64,000 nucleotides of DNA from Biomaibacter acetigenes (lineage in GTDB: Bacteria; Bacillota; Thermosediminibacteria; Thermosediminibacterales; Tepidanaerobacteraceae): assembly GCF_003691585.1 (NCBI RefSeq), contig NZ_CP033169.1, positions 1,116,001-1,180,000 of the forward strand, in the 5' to 3' direction. The position numbers and the translations under genes were made by a program. The notes beneath the pieces are model-generated. The model was not told where the DNA came from, made no database searches, and saw only the letters and a list, made by a program, of their open reading frames with translations. Below, piece after piece: positions 28,481 to 38,714 of this stretch (position 1 is the first letter of the stretch; the number at the start of each line of letters is the position of its first letter).

Positions 28481-29527
28481 ATGCATGATGCGGCATTTCA
28501 GGAGCTTGAGATCATATCCCAGGCCGTGGGCAACTTCCCTGACATGGTGCAGGGGGGCGGAGGCAACACTTCGGTAAAACTCAATGATGAACTTATGGCA
28601 GTTAAAGCCTCGGGTTATAAATTGAAACAAGTGACCCGGAGTGAAGGATTCGTGTTAGTAAATTATAAAGATATTAAGGATTATTTTGCCAGAGCGGATT
28701 TAAATTCCGATATAGACTATGAAAAAGATAGCACCGCTTTTTTGAAAAAGAGTGTAGTGAAAGTTGAAGGATTAAGGGATCTCAGGCCTTCAGTGGAAGC
28801 AGGTTTCCACTCCATTTTACTAAAATATGTCATACATTCTCATTCGGTTTATGCAAATATTCTTTGCTGCAGCAAAAAGGGTGAAGAAATCATAAGGAAG
28901 GTATTTTCCGGCAAACATTATAATATTCTCTGGGTTCCCTATGTAAATCCGGGTTTTTACCTGACGCTCAAGATACAGGAAGGCATAAAGTGTCATATAG
29001 AAAAAGGCGGCAAATTCCCAAAAGTTATATTTATGGAAAATCACGGCCTAATTGTTAATTCTGACAGCCGAGAAGAAGTTATAAAGCTACATGAAGAAGT
29101 AAACGAATCAATAAAAACATTTTTACACATAAATAGTCCCTATCCAGAAATAACACTCGAAAGAGTAAATGATAACACTTATTTAAGTCGCACTACTTTT
29201 CTTACCGATTTCTTTAAGAACAATCTAATTTCCCCGGATTATTTCGACGTAGTGGCACTTTACCCGGACCAACTGGTTTACCTGAACGATAACATTTCAG
29301 TGGACGGTATGGATAATAAGCTCAATATCAACACAAAGACAGGTGAGATAATATATAAGTCTTCTTTTTCGGAAGCCATGACCATGGAGGAAACATTATT
29401 GGGATATGTCTATGTGGTGAGTAAGATAAAACAATGTAATCTTCCCATAAAAACCATGACCCCTGAGGAGATAGGTTTTATAAAAAATTGGGAGAGCGAA
29501 AAATACCGCAAAACCTTAATCAAATAG
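28481..29527 (+). CDS. Class II aldolase/adducin-domain protein, probable rhamnulose-1-phosphate aldolase
   Basis: A 348-residue protein from ATG 28481. Class II aldolase features: GGGGNTSVKL (phosphate loop), KASGYKL, the metal ligands in VIHSHSVYAN, and FMENHGLIV. In Bacillus this domain is the N-terminal half of the bifunctional RhaEW aldolase-dehydrogenase; here it stands alone and an SDR is encoded separately at 32250. It should split rhamnulose-1-P to DHAP and L-lactaldehyde. AAAGAAGG precedes the start. Confidence 0.82.
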   Translation: MHDAAFQELEIISQAVGNFPDMVQGGGGNTSVKLNDELMAVKASGYKLKQVTRSEGFVLVNYKDIKDYFARADLNSDIDYEKDSTAFLKKSVVKVEGLRDLRPSVEAGFHSILLKYVIHSHSVYANILCCSKKGEEIIRKVFSGKHYNILWVPYVNPGFYLTLKIQEGIKCHIEKGGKFPKVIFMENHGLIVNSDSREEVIKLHEEVNESIKTFLHINSPYPEITLERVNDNTYLSRTTFLTDFFKNNLISPDYFDVVALYPDQLVYLNDNISVDGMDNKLNINTKTGEIIYKSSFSEAMTMEETLLGYVYVVSKIKQCNLPIKTMTPEEIGFIKNWESEKYRKTLIK

Positions 29528-29537
29528 GAGGATTTTC

Positions 29538-30803
29538 ATGAAAACCAAAGCAGTAAGGTTATATGGCAAGAATGATCTCAGGCTTGAAGAATTTGAACTG
29601 CCGCCCATAAAAGACGATGAAATCCTGGCCCACATTGTATCGGACAGCCTTTGCATGTCTTCATACAAGGCGGCGGTGCAGGGACCGGAACACAAGAGGG
29701 TTCCGAAAGATATAGACAAAAGACCCGTCATCATCGGACATGAATTTTGCGGTGAAATTCTGGAAGTAGGGAAAAAGTGGAGCCCAAAATTCAAACCCGG
29801 TCAGAAGTTTACCGTTCAGCCGGCCTTAAACTACAAAGGAACTCTTGCGGCACCGGGATATTCCTTCCAGTATATAGGGGGAGATGCCACATATATTGTC
29901 ATACCCAATGAAGTCATGGAGATGAATTGCCTCCTACCCTATAACGGCGAAGCATATTTTTACGGTTCCCTTTCAGAACCCATGTCCTGCATAGTGGGAG
30001 CCTTTCATGCTAGCTATCATACTACCCAGGGTTCCTATGTGCATCACATGGGCATTGCGGAAGGCGCCAACATGGCCATGCTGGGAGCAGCAGGTCCCAT
30101 GGGATTAGGTGCCGTAGATTATGCCATTCATGGTCCGAGAAAACCTCGCTTCTTAGTGGTAACCGATATCGATGATGCAAGACTTGCCAGGGCTGCCCAG
30201 ATCATCACCGTGGAGGAAGCCGCCAAAAACGGTGTGGAACTCAAATATGTAAATACCGCCGGCATCGAAAACGTGGATAAATACCTTCTGGATCTCACCG
30301 GCGGAAAAGGCTACAGCGATGTGTTCGTATTTGCACCCGTAAAACCCGTGGTAGAGCTGGCCGATAGAATCCTGGGCAAGGACGGCTGCCTCAATTTCTT
30401 TGCAGGTCCCACCAATCCGGCCTTTTCTGCAGAATTCAACTTCTACAATGTGCACTACAGCTCTACCCATGTGGTGGGCACCAGCGGCGGCAACACCGAT
30501 GACATGATTGAATCTCTACAGTTAATGGAAAAAGGCCTCATAAACCCGGCAGCCATGATCACCCATGTAGGAGGCCTCAACTGCGTGGCTGAAACCACCT
30601 TAAACCTCCCCAAGATACCCGGCGGCAAAAAGCTCATATATACCAACATCGACATGGAACTTACCGCTATTGCAGATTTCAAGGAGAAGGGCAAGACAGA
30701 TCCACTTTTTGCAAAACTTGCCGAGATCATTGAAAATAACAATGGTCTTTGGTGTGCCGAAGCAGAAAAGTATCTGCTGGAAAATGCCAAACCTATAAAA
30801 TAA
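29538..30803 (+). CDS. Zinc-binding dehydrogenase, sorbose-1-phosphate-reductase-like MDR
   Basis: A 421-residue MDR protein from ATG 29538 behind AGGAGG, 10 bp after the aldolase gene. It has the GHE motif (VIIGHEFCGEILEVG), a likely catalytic Cys (SLCMSSYKAA) and a Rossmann segment (MAMLGAAGPMGLGAVDYA) but no four-cysteine structural zinc loop. That layout is known from L-sorbose-1-phosphate reductase-like enzymes. In this cluster it could reduce or oxidise a pathway intermediate such as lactaldehyde; the substrate is unproven. Confidence 0.82.
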   Translation: MKTKAVRLYGKNDLRLEEFELPPIKDDEILAHIVSDSLCMSSYKAAVQGPEHKRVPKDIDKRPVIIGHEFCGEILEVGKKWSPKFKPGQKFTVQPALNYKGTLAAPGYSFQYIGGDATYIVIPNEVMEMNCLLPYNGEAYFYGSLSEPMSCIVGAFHASYHTTQGSYVHHMGIAEGANMAMLGAAGPMGLGAVDYAIHGPRKPRFLVVTDIDDARLARAAQIITVEEAAKNGVELKYVNTAGIENVDKYLLDLTGGKGYSDVFVFAPVKPVVELADRILGKDGCLNFFAGPTNPAFSAEFNFYNVHYSSTHVVGTSGGNTDDMIESLQLMEKGLINPAAMITHVGGLNCVAETTLNLPKIPGGKKLIYTNIDMELTAIADFKEKGKTDPLFAKLAEIIENNNGLWCAEAEKYLLENAKPIK

Positions 30804-30836
30804 TGTATAAAAAAACCAGGAGCAAGGGGAAAAATT

Positions 30837-32123
30837 ATGGACAAACGATATCAACAATATGTTGAAGACCTAAATAATGATGATGTTAATATCAGGCTTG
30901 AAAGTATCAGGAAGCTTGCAGAAGCCATTAAAAATGGCGATATATTGCGGCCCCAGAGCGGTGATTGTGTGAATAACCATATTCACACCTGCTATTCCTT
31001 TTCACCCTATTCCCCTACAAAAGCTGTATGGGCCTCATATAATGCGGGTCTTGCCACATGTGGTATTGTAGATCATGATACCGTAAGTGGTGTCAGGGAG
31101 TTCATAGAGGCCGGGAAAGTCATTGGCATGGCCACTACCATAGGTATGGAATGCAGGGTGGATTTTTCCAGGACGCCTTTAAAAGGGAGGAGAATAAACA
31201 ACCCCGATCAAGACGATATCGCCTATGTGACTCTTCATGGCATCCCCCACACCCAGATAGATAAAGTAAAAGCATTTATAGAACCTTATAAGGAAGAAAG
31301 AAACAAACGTAACCGACTGATGGTGGATAAAATAAATGATTTAATTGCCGCATCAGGTATTAAATTGGACTTTGATAAAGATGTAGTTCCCATTTCTAAA
31401 AATAACGAAGGCGGGAGCATAACCGAAAGGCACATACTTTTTGCTCTGGCAAAAAAATTGGCGGAGAAATTCGGCAGAGGCCTTGCACTTCTGGACTTTT
31501 TAAAAGTAGAAATGAAATTGCCCGTAAGCGACAAGAACGAAAAATACTTGCAAGACACCGAAAACGAATATTATCTTTACGATGTATTGGGAGTGTTAAA
31601 GAGCGATACATCTTCCTTTTATATCGACGCCACCAGCGAGTGCCCGGACGTAAAAGATTTTATCAAACTGGCAGACGAGGTGGGAGCTATCTCAGCGTAT
31701 GCGTATCTGGGGGACGTGAAGGATTCCGTCACCGGAGATAAAAGGACCCAGAAATTTGAAGACGACTACCTGGAAGAGCTATTTGAGGTATTAAAGGAGA
31801 CCGGATTTAAAGCCGTCACTTATATGCCCACAAGAAACAGCATAAATCAGCTGACGAGACTAAAGGCCCTCTGCAAAAAATACGGATTTTTTGAGATAAG
31901 CGGCGAAGACATAAATTCCCTGAGACAATCTTTTATCTGTGACGCCTATAAAAAACCCGATTTTCAAAACCTTATCGATTCCACGTGGGCACTTATAGGG
32001 CATGAAAAAGCCGCTACCAAAGATATAGAAGACGGTATGTTTTCACAAAGGACCATACAAAAATATCCTGATTTGGAAGAAAGGATCCAGGTATATAAAA
32101 AACTAGGTATTAGCAGCAGGTAA
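30837..32123 (+). CDS. PHP-domain protein in the rhamnose cluster, function unknown
   Basis: A 428-residue protein starting at ATG 30837 behind AAGGGG. After a ~45-residue helical lead it has a PHP start (NNHIHTCYSFSPYSP), GIVDHDTVSG and GMECRVDF, and near the C-terminus GEDINS, where many PHP enzymes have SDAH. The metal site therefore looks partly altered. PHP proteins are usually phosphoesterases. A role in removing a toxic sugar phosphate is a guess from context. Its placement inside a rhamnose operon is unusual. Confidence 0.75.
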   Translation: MDKRYQQYVEDLNNDDVNIRLESIRKLAEAIKNGDILRPQSGDCVNNHIHTCYSFSPYSPTKAVWASYNAGLATCGIVDHDTVSGVREFIEAGKVIGMATTIGMECRVDFSRTPLKGRRINNPDQDDIAYVTLHGIPHTQIDKVKAFIEPYKEERNKRNRLMVDKINDLIAASGIKLDFDKDVVPISKNNEGGSITERHILFALAKKLAEKFGRGLALLDFLKVEMKLPVSDKNEKYLQDTENEYYLYDVLGVLKSDTSSFYIDATSECPDVKDFIKLADEVGAISAYAYLGDVKDSVTGDKRTQKFEDDYLEELFEVLKETGFKAVTYMPTRNSINQLTRLKALCKKYGFFEISGEDINSLRQSFICDAYKKPDFQNLIDSTWALIGHEKAATKDIEDGMFSQRTIQKYPDLEERIQVYKKLGISSR

Positions 32124-32249
32124 TAAATATGGTTCAGATGTAGAAAGTCGAAGGGTGGTGACATGTGAAGGTTGGCTGCACCATGGCCTTCACTGTCATC
32201 CAGAATGACTTTTTAAACTAGAACCAAATAGCAGATTGGAGGAATTTAC

Positions 32250-33074
32250 ATGGAAAAATCGTGGCTTAATCTTGAAGGCAAAGTGGCCATTGTCACTGGC
32301 GGTGCATCGGGCATAGGCAAAGCAGTGGCTCAAAAGATGGCAGAACAAGGTATGAATGTGGTAATTTCCGATGTGAACCCCGCTGGACAGGAGGTTCTAA
32401 AGGAGCTCTGTGGTGGTCCCCAAAAGCATCTTTTTATAATGACTGATGTCACAAAGGCCGAAAGTGTCGAAAATATGGTGCAAAAGACTATAGAAAAATA
32501 TGGCAAGTTAGATGTGCTGGTAAATAATGCAGGGGTTAACCTGCCCAGACTTCTGGTAGACCCCAAAGACCCCAAAGGAAAGTTTGAGCTAAAAGAAAAA
32601 GAATTTGACCTGATGGTGGCCATCAATCAAAAGGGAGCATTTTTGTGCGCTCAAGCGGCAGCCAGGGAAATGGTTAAAAGAAACTCGGGCGTAATAATAA
32701 ACATGAGCTCCGAAAGCGGCCTGGAAGGTTCCGAAGGCCAGAGCTGCTATGCCGCTACCAAGGCCGCCCTTTATTCCCTTACCAGGTCCTGGGCAAAGGA
32801 ACTGGGAAAATATGGAGTAAGAGTCGTAGCTCTGGCACCGGGGATCCTGGAGAAAACCGCTTTGAGGACAGAGGCCTATGAGGAGGCACTGGCATACACC
32901 CGAGGGATAACCGTAGAGCAACTTAGAAAAAGTTATGAAAAAGTATCTATTCCTCTGGGAAGAGTAGGAAGACTCAGCGAAGTGGCGGACCTGGTCTGCT
33001 TCCTGGCATCGGATAGGGCAAGCTACATCCACGGTGTCACTTACAACATAACCGGGGGGAAATCCCGGGGTTAG
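32250..33074 (+). CDS. Short-chain dehydrogenase/reductase, sorbitol-6-phosphate-dehydrogenase-like
   Basis: A 274-residue SDR from ATG 32250 behind GGAGG. Cofactor loop VTGGASGIGKAV, NNAGV, the serine of NMSSESG, the YAATK catalytic Tyr-Lys pair, and the C-terminal NITGG are all present. The Asp after the second strand (SDVN) suggests NAD preference. It may supply the dehydrogenase step that is fused to the aldolase in Bacillus RhaEW (L-lactaldehyde oxidation). A 126-bp gap before it shows no gene. Confidence 0.85.
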   Translation: MEKSWLNLEGKVAIVTGGASGIGKAVAQKMAEQGMNVVISDVNPAGQEVLKELCGGPQKHLFIMTDVTKAESVENMVQKTIEKYGKLDVLVNNAGVNLPRLLVDPKDPKGKFELKEKEFDLMVAINQKGAFLCAQAAAREMVKRNSGVIINMSSESGLEGSEGQSCYAATKAALYSLTRSWAKELGKYGVRVVALAPGILEKTALRTEAYEEALAYTRGITVEQLRKSYEKVSIPLGRVGRLSEVADLVCFLASDRASYIHGVTYNITGGKSRG

Positions 33075-33085
33075 GGGGTTATATA

Positions 33086-34123
33086 ATGAAAGCAGCCGTT
33101 TTTGAAGACATTGAGAAAATTATAGTAAAAGATGTTCCCATGCCCGAAATAGACGATAACAGCATTCTTGTGCGGGTAAAAGCATGTGCCATCTGCGGTT
33201 CGGACATCAGGATATTCCATCATGGCAACAAGAGGGTAAAACCTCCGCAGATATTAGGTCACGAGATCGCAGGCGAGGTAGTGGAAGTAGGAAAAAAAGT
33301 GACCAAGTTCAAACTTGGTGACAGGGTGGCTATGGGGGGAGATATACCCTGTGGCGAGTGTAAATATTGTGAAAGCGGTATCGGTAACAACTGCAACATA
33401 AATTATGCCCTGGGATATCAGTTCCCTGGAGGTTTTGCCGAATATGTATTGCTCAATAGCCTGGTGGTAAATTACGGCCCTGTGCATAAGATCCCAGCCA
33501 ATGTATCCTATGATGAAGCGGCACTGGCAGAACCCCTGGCCTGTGTGCTAAACGGCCTGGAGCTTTCCAACATAAAACTTGGCGATACGGTGGTCATCAT
33601 AGGAGCCGGGCCCGTAGGATGTATGATGATAGAAGTAGCAAGACACATGGGCGCAACGAAAATTATCATGGTCCAGCGGTCCAGGCCCAGGCTTGAAATA
33701 GCTAAAAAATTCGGGGCTGATGTCTACATCTGTTCTTCTGAAGAAAATGCAGTATCCAGAGTCTGGGAAGAGACCGGAGACCAGGGGGCTGATGTGGTGA
33801 TAGTCGCCAACTCTTCTCCCGAAGCCCAGGTGGATGCTTTGAAGATGGCGGGAAACAGAGCCAGGGTCAACTTCTTCGGAGGCCTTCCCAAAAACAATTC
33901 CCTGGTGACGTTTGATACTAATATTATCCACTATAGAGAAATTTTTGTCCACGGCTCCCACGGGGCATCACCCGGCCATCATAGGAAAGCCCTGGAGCTC
34001 ATTGGAACAGGGGCAATAAAGATAGGCAATTACATTTCCCACAGATTTAGCCTTGACGACATCCTCGAAGGATATAAAATGGCTGAAAGTCATGAAGGTA
34101 TGAGAGTCGTTATAAATCCATAA
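33086..34123 (+). CDS. Zinc-dependent alcohol/polyol dehydrogenase (MDR)
   Basis: A 345-residue MDR dehydrogenase from ATG 33086, 12 bp after the SDR gene. Catalytic zinc Cys in ACAICGSDIR, GHE in ILGHEIAGEV, structural zinc loop with four Cys (CGECKYCESGIGNNC) and Rossmann motif GAGPVGCMM. This is the sorbitol/threonine dehydrogenase type. It may reduce lactaldehyde to 1,2-propanediol or act on a sugar alcohol; sequence cannot tell. Confidence 0.88.
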   Translation: MKAAVFEDIEKIIVKDVPMPEIDDNSILVRVKACAICGSDIRIFHHGNKRVKPPQILGHEIAGEVVEVGKKVTKFKLGDRVAMGGDIPCGECKYCESGIGNNCNINYALGYQFPGGFAEYVLLNSLVVNYGPVHKIPANVSYDEAALAEPLACVLNGLELSNIKLGDTVVIIGAGPVGCMMIEVARHMGATKIIMVQRSRPRLEIAKKFGADVYICSSEENAVSRVWEETGDQGADVVIVANSSPEAQVDALKMAGNRARVNFFGGLPKNNSLVTFDTNIIHYREIFVHGSHGASPGHHRKALELIGTGAIKIGNYISHRFSLDDILEGYKMAESHEGMRVVINP

Positions 34124-34138
34124 AGGGAGGGATATGAT

Positions 34139-35560
34139 ATGACCCTAATTTATAATCTAGCGGCGGATTTTGGTGCATCCAGCGGGCGGCTTATCCTCAG
34201 CAAGTTCGATGGAGACAAAATTGAACTGGAAGAAATCCATAGATTTTCCAATGACCCCGTGAGGATAGGGAGCAGGTTTTACTGGGACTTTCCAAGGTTA
34301 TTTCATGAGCTTAAGAACGGACTAAAAAAAGCGGCGCTGAAAGGAATCGATATATCCGGTATCGGCATCGATACCTGGGGCGTGGATTATGGCCTGATCG
34401 ATAAGAACGGGGACCTTTTATCAAATCCTATTCATTACAGGGATAATAGGACCGACAACATAATAGACGATATAGAAAAAATCATGTCCTTCGAAGAAAT
34501 ATATAAAGTCACCGGCATACAATATTTGCAATTAAACACACTGTATCAGCTTTATGCCGACTTAAAATTCAGACCGGATATATTAGAAAAAGCCGACGCA
34601 CTGCTGTTTATGCCGGATCTTTTCAATTTCTACTTGACCGGACAAAAATATAATGAGTATACCATTGCCTCCACATCCCAGATGCTGGAAGTATTTTCGA
34701 AGACCTGGGCTTTGGAAATGCTGGAAAAATTGTCTTTGCCAACAAAGATCCTTCAGAAAATAATCATGCCGGGCAATATAATAGGTAAATTGACCAAAGA
34801 CATCCAGGAAGAGACAGGCTTGCCCGATGTGCCCGTTATGTCTGTAGGAAGCCATGACACCGCTTCTGCCGTAGCGGCAACACCCCTCGAGGGAGAAAAC
34901 TGCGCATATATAAGCAGCGGCACCTGGTCGCTGCTGGGGGTAGAAAGCAAAGAACCTATAGTAAACGAAGATTCTTTAAAAGACAACTTCACCAATGAAG
35001 GCGGCCTGGAGGGCAGAATAAGATTTTTAAAGAACATAAACGGTCTGTGGATGATACAGCAACTTAAAAAACACTGGCAGGAGCATGGGATTGATGTGGG
35101 GTACGGTGAGATAAGTAAAGCTGCTGCAGCGGTTAAGAACGACGGCTTCATAATTGACCCCAACGATAAGAGCTTCCTGGCTCCATTGAACATGGCAACA
35201 GCGGTACAGCAGTATTGTATAAATAACGGCCAGGGTGAGCCCAGAGAGATAGGTGAGATCGCCAGAGCCGTATATAACGGCCTTGCCCGGGAATATAAGG
35301 CCAGGATATCGAACCTGGAAGAAATCACCGGCAGAAAAATAAATGTTATCAACATGGTCGGTGGCGGCATCCAGGACGAGTTTTTATGTCAACATACTGC
35401 GAATATAACCGGCAAGACTGTGCTGGCAGGCCCCATAGAAGCCACCGCTCTCGGAAATATCCTGGCGCAGCTCATTGCCCTGGGAGAAATAAATGACCTT
35501 TCTCAAGGCAGGGAAATCGTTAAAAATTCTATAACGCAGAAAAAATATACCCCACAATAA
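34139..35560 (+). CDS. rhaB: Rhamnulokinase
   Basis: A 473-residue FGGY-family kinase from ATG 34139 behind AAGGGAGGG. It starts with AADFGASSGRLILSKFDG and has GIGIDTWGVDYGLID, HYRDNRTDN, GSHDTASAVAATP, SSGTWSLLGVE and VVGGGIQDEFLCQ, all typical of RhaB. It phosphorylates L-rhamnulose at C1 with ATP. It is the last gene of the cluster and is followed by a terminator at 35630. Confidence 0.94.
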   Translation: MTLIYNLAADFGASSGRLILSKFDGDKIELEEIHRFSNDPVRIGSRFYWDFPRLFHELKNGLKKAALKGIDISGIGIDTWGVDYGLIDKNGDLLSNPIHYRDNRTDNIIDDIEKIMSFEEIYKVTGIQYLQLNTLYQLYADLKFRPDILEKADALLFMPDLFNFYLTGQKYNEYTIASTSQMLEVFSKTWALEMLEKLSLPTKILQKIIMPGNIIGKLTKDIQEETGLPDVPVMSVGSHDTASAVAATPLEGENCAYISSGTWSLLGVESKEPIVNEDSLKDNFTNEGGLEGRIRFLKNINGLWMIQQLKKHWQEHGIDVGYGEISKAAAAVKNDGFIIDPNDKSFLAPLNMATAVQQYCINNGQGEPREIGEIARAVYNGLAREYKARISNLEEITGRKINVINMVGGGIQDEFLCQHTANITGKTVLAGPIEATALGNILAQLIALGEINDLSQGREIVKNSITQKKYTPQ

Positions 35561-35629
35561 AGTGAGGATATAAAAACAAGCACAAAAGGAAACAATAGCA
35601 GATATCTTAACTTATAAATGGATTATTTG

Positions 35630-35659
35630 GGCAACGTACTCAAAGTGACGTTGCCTTTT
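35630..35659 (+). terminator. Rho-independent terminator after rhaB
   Basis: GGCAACGT (35630-35637) pairs with ACGTTGCC (35648-35655) around a 10-base loop, followed by TTTT. It closes the rhamnose operon 70 bp after rhaB. Confidence 0.8.
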
Positions 35660-35786
35660 ATGTTTATATGATTTTAGGCGGGGGATAGCATTATTATGTT
35701 TCAGGAAAATATAGCTATTATTTAAAGGATAATATATAATTAAAGTAAGATTAAAGAAAACGAAAAAGAATGCGAGGATGTATATC

Positions 35787-37742
35787 ATGGAAAACTTTGG
35801 ATTTATTAAGGTGGCGTCGGCATCGCCAAAACTTAAGGTAGCCAATACCGATTACAACATATATGAAATTGAAAAAATGATGCGGGAAGCCGATGAAAAG
35901 GGTGCAGCTATAATTGTTTTTCCGGAGTTGTGTATCACGGCATATACTTGCAACGACCTTTTTTTGCAAAGAAAACTTTTGGAAAAAGCTAAAAGTGCTC
36001 TTTTTGAACTTCTGGATAAAACTAAAGACCTTGATATATTGGCAGTAGTCGGTCTTCCCCTTTCTATAGACAGCAGGCTATATAATTGTGCTGCAGCCAT
36101 TCAGCGAGGCCGCATTCTGGGCGTTGTTCCAAAGATGTTTCTGCCCAACTATAAAGAGTTCTATGAAAAGAGGTGGTTTACATCGGGGCATGAGATAAGT
36201 AAAGTGGTCTCGGAGATAAAGCTTTATGGCCGGCCTGTTCCCTTCGGCCACCTCATATTTCGAAATGAGGAATATGATATTACATTAGGTATCGAAATCT
36301 GTGAAGATTTATGGGCCGTCATTCCTCCCAGTTCCTATCTTGCATTGAGCGGTGCCAATATCATCGCAAACCTTTCGGCCAGCAATGAGCTGGTGGCAAA
36401 AGCCGAATACCGGAGGAAACTGGTAGAGCAGCAGAGCGCCCGGTGTATAAGCGGATATATATATGCCGGTGCCAATGTATATGAGTCCACTACTGACCTG
36501 GTTTTCGGTAGCCACTGCCTCATTGCTGAAAACGGCATAATCCTTGCGGAATCCAAAAGATTTAGCCGGAAAAACACCGTTATCTTTGCGGAAATAGATG
36601 TGGACAGGCTTCTCGCTGAAAGACAGTACAACAAGAGTTTTGCCGATGACTATGACATGGAGACCGACCGAAGGAAATATAGATTTGTAGAATTTGATTT
36701 TAACAGAAAAATTTCAATCGATACTGCTGCCGATTTCGTTAGGAAAATAGATCCATACCCCTTTGTTCCTGAGGATCCGGCCACCGTCAGCACCAGGTGT
36801 GAAGAGATCTTTAACATACAGACTACCGGCCTTGCCAGGAGGTTGGAACATACTGGATCAAAAAGAGTGGTATTGGGCATCTCCGGCGGGCTGGATTCAA
36901 CACTGGCCCTTCTTGTCAGTGCAAAGGCCTTCGATCTTCTAGATATCCCCAGAAAAAACATAGAAGCCGTCACCATGCCCGGCTTTGGGACAACGAACAT
37001 GACCTACCAGAATGCTCTCGAGTTGATGAAATCTTTAGATGTAAACATCCGGGAAATCGACATAAAACCCGCATGTCTTCAGCACATGAAGGATATAGGC
37101 CAGGACCCGCATGTACATGATGTGACATATGAGAACCTCCAGGCCCGGGAAAGGACCCAGATCCTCATGGATATAGCCAATAAGGTAAAAGGTCTGGTGG
37201 TGGGGACCGGGGACCTATCGGAACTGGCATTGGGATGGGCTACCTATAACGGTGACCATATGTCCATGTACGGTGTAAACTGTGGAGTCCCCAAGACCCT
37301 GGTGAGATTTCTGGTAAAATGGGTGGCTGATAATGTGGTGGAGGAAAGCACAAAAAAGGTGTTGTATAGAGTCATCGACACCCCCATAAGCCCCGAGCTT
37401 TTGCCGCCCGACGAACAGGGGCACATCCGGCAAAAGACCGAAGATGAAGTGGGGCCCTATGAACTTCACGATTTCTTCCTTTTCTATGCAGTGAGATATG
37501 GAATGAGGCCTAAAAAAATATTATTCCTTGCAAATGTGGCTTTTAAAGATAGATACCGCCCTGACGTAATAAAAAAATGGCTGAAAAATTTCTACCGCCG
37601 GTTCTTCTCCCAGCAGTTCAAACGTTCGGCTTTGCCCGACGGTCCCAAGGTGGGAAGCATAAGCCTTTCGCCGAGGGGTGATTGGCGCATGCCTAGCGAT
37701 GCTGATAGCAGCATCTGGGTGAAAGATTTGGAAGACATCTGA
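35787..37742 (+). CDS. nadE: Glutamine-hydrolysing NAD+ synthase
   Basis: A 651-residue two-domain enzyme; ATG 35787 fits the GAGG site at 35773 better than ATG 35778. Residues 1-290 form the nitrilase-type glutaminase (FPELCITAYTCNDL, LGIEICEDLW with the Cys); the C-terminal part is the ammonia-dependent synthetase with the PP-loop LGISGGLDSTLAL, GTGDLSELALGW and GVNCGVPKTLV. It makes NAD from deamido-NAD, ATP and glutamine. Length is normal for the long bacterial form. Confidence 0.94.
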   Translation: MENFGFIKVASASPKLKVANTDYNIYEIEKMMREADEKGAAIIVFPELCITAYTCNDLFLQRKLLEKAKSALFELLDKTKDLDILAVVGLPLSIDSRLYNCAAAIQRGRILGVVPKMFLPNYKEFYEKRWFTSGHEISKVVSEIKLYGRPVPFGHLIFRNEEYDITLGIEICEDLWAVIPPSSYLALSGANIIANLSASNELVAKAEYRRKLVEQQSARCISGYIYAGANVYESTTDLVFGSHCLIAENGIILAESKRFSRKNTVIFAEIDVDRLLAERQYNKSFADDYDMETDRRKYRFVEFDFNRKISIDTAADFVRKIDPYPFVPEDPATVSTRCEEIFNIQTTGLARRLEHTGSKRVVLGISGGLDSTLALLVSAKAFDLLDIPRKNIEAVTMPGFGTTNMTYQNALELMKSLDVNIREIDIKPACLQHMKDIGQDPHVHDVTYENLQARERTQILMDIANKVKGLVVGTGDLSELALGWATYNGDHMSMYGVNCGVPKTLVRFLVKWVADNVVEESTKKVLYRVIDTPISPELLPPDEQGHIRQKTEDEVGPYELHDFFLFYAVRYGMRPKKILFLANVAFKDRYRPDVIKKWLKNFYRRFFSQQFKRSALPDGPKVGSISLSPRGDWRMPSDADSSIWVKDLEDI

Positions 37743-37829
37743 CAGCATAAGACTTATTCAGTAAAAAATCTTAAGAGGTATAGATATAATTATCTTAATC
37801 TGTCAACCATTTTTTGAGGAGGTTTTTTT

Positions 37830-38669
37830 ATGTACCACATGCTTGTGACTGATATCGACGGTACACTGCTGGACAGTGAGGGTAAGGTGCCGGAAGAAAC
37901 CAAAAAGATTCTGGCTATTTTGCGGGAAAAAAGGGGATTTATAACCACCATTGCCACCGGGCGCATGCTGGCAAGGGCGGAATCTATTGCCCGGGAAATT
38001 ATGATAAATGCTCCTCTTATATGTTACAACGGTGCTCTTATAATAGACATTTATACTCGCCATCGCATTCTAGAGAGACCTATTCCGGCAGGGAAACTGA
38101 TGGAACTCATCAAGCTGTTGAAGGAATGGGGATATGAAGTAATCATATACGAAAATGAAACCATCAAGGTGGAGAGGTTTAATGAAAGGACCCGGTGGTA
38201 CATTAATGAGTGTGAAAGCATAGAATGTAATGTAGTAAATGATATGATAGATTATGTTAAACAAAAAGACTTGAGTTCTTATAAGGTGTTCGCTGTAGGA
38301 GATGTATCAAAAGCTGTAAAAGTTCCCGCCGAACTTCTTTCTAAGTTGGAGGAGGACTTCGAGGTAAGCCTTGCCGATCAAAGTCATATGGAAGTCAATC
38401 TAAAAGGCGTCAGCAAAGGTAGTGCCGTAAAGTTTCTGGCTGATGCGTTCAAAATTGATAGCACTGAAGTAATCACTATTGGAGACGGTTACAATGATGT
38501 ATCCATGCTAAAATATGCCGGTCTGGGTATAGCCATGGGCAATGCGGCAGAACATATAAAAGGGTATGCCAAATACATCACCCTTACCAACTGTGAAAAC
38601 GGTTTGTTGAACATTGTAAACAAGTTCATTATTCCTCAGGAGAAAATAAGCCTCGAAGACCTTAGATAG
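37830..38669 (+). CDS. HAD-family hydrolase, Cof/YidA type
   Basis: A 279-residue protein from ATG 37830 behind GAGGAGG. HAD motif I VTDIDGTLLD, motif II-like IATGRM, and motifs III/IV GSAVKFL and TIGDGYNDVSMLKYAG, with the C2B cap between. Cof-type phosphatases remove phosphate from sugar phosphates or flavin mononucleotide. Substrate unknown; no operon partner is obvious. Confidence 0.9.
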   Translation: MYHMLVTDIDGTLLDSEGKVPEETKKILAILREKRGFITTIATGRMLARAESIAREIMINAPLICYNGALIIDIYTRHRILERPIPAGKLMELIKLLKEWGYEVIIYENETIKVERFNERTRWYINECESIECNVVNDMIDYVKQKDLSSYKVFAVGDVSKAVKVPAELLSKLEEDFEVSLADQSHMEVNLKGVSKGSAVKFLADAFKIDSTEVITIGDGYNDVSMLKYAGLGIAMGNAAEHIKGYAKYITLTNCENGLLNIVNKFIIPQEKISLEDLR

Positions 38670-38714
38670 CCATTCACATCCGACCTCAGAATCATTATTA
38701 TAGGAGGAACGTTT

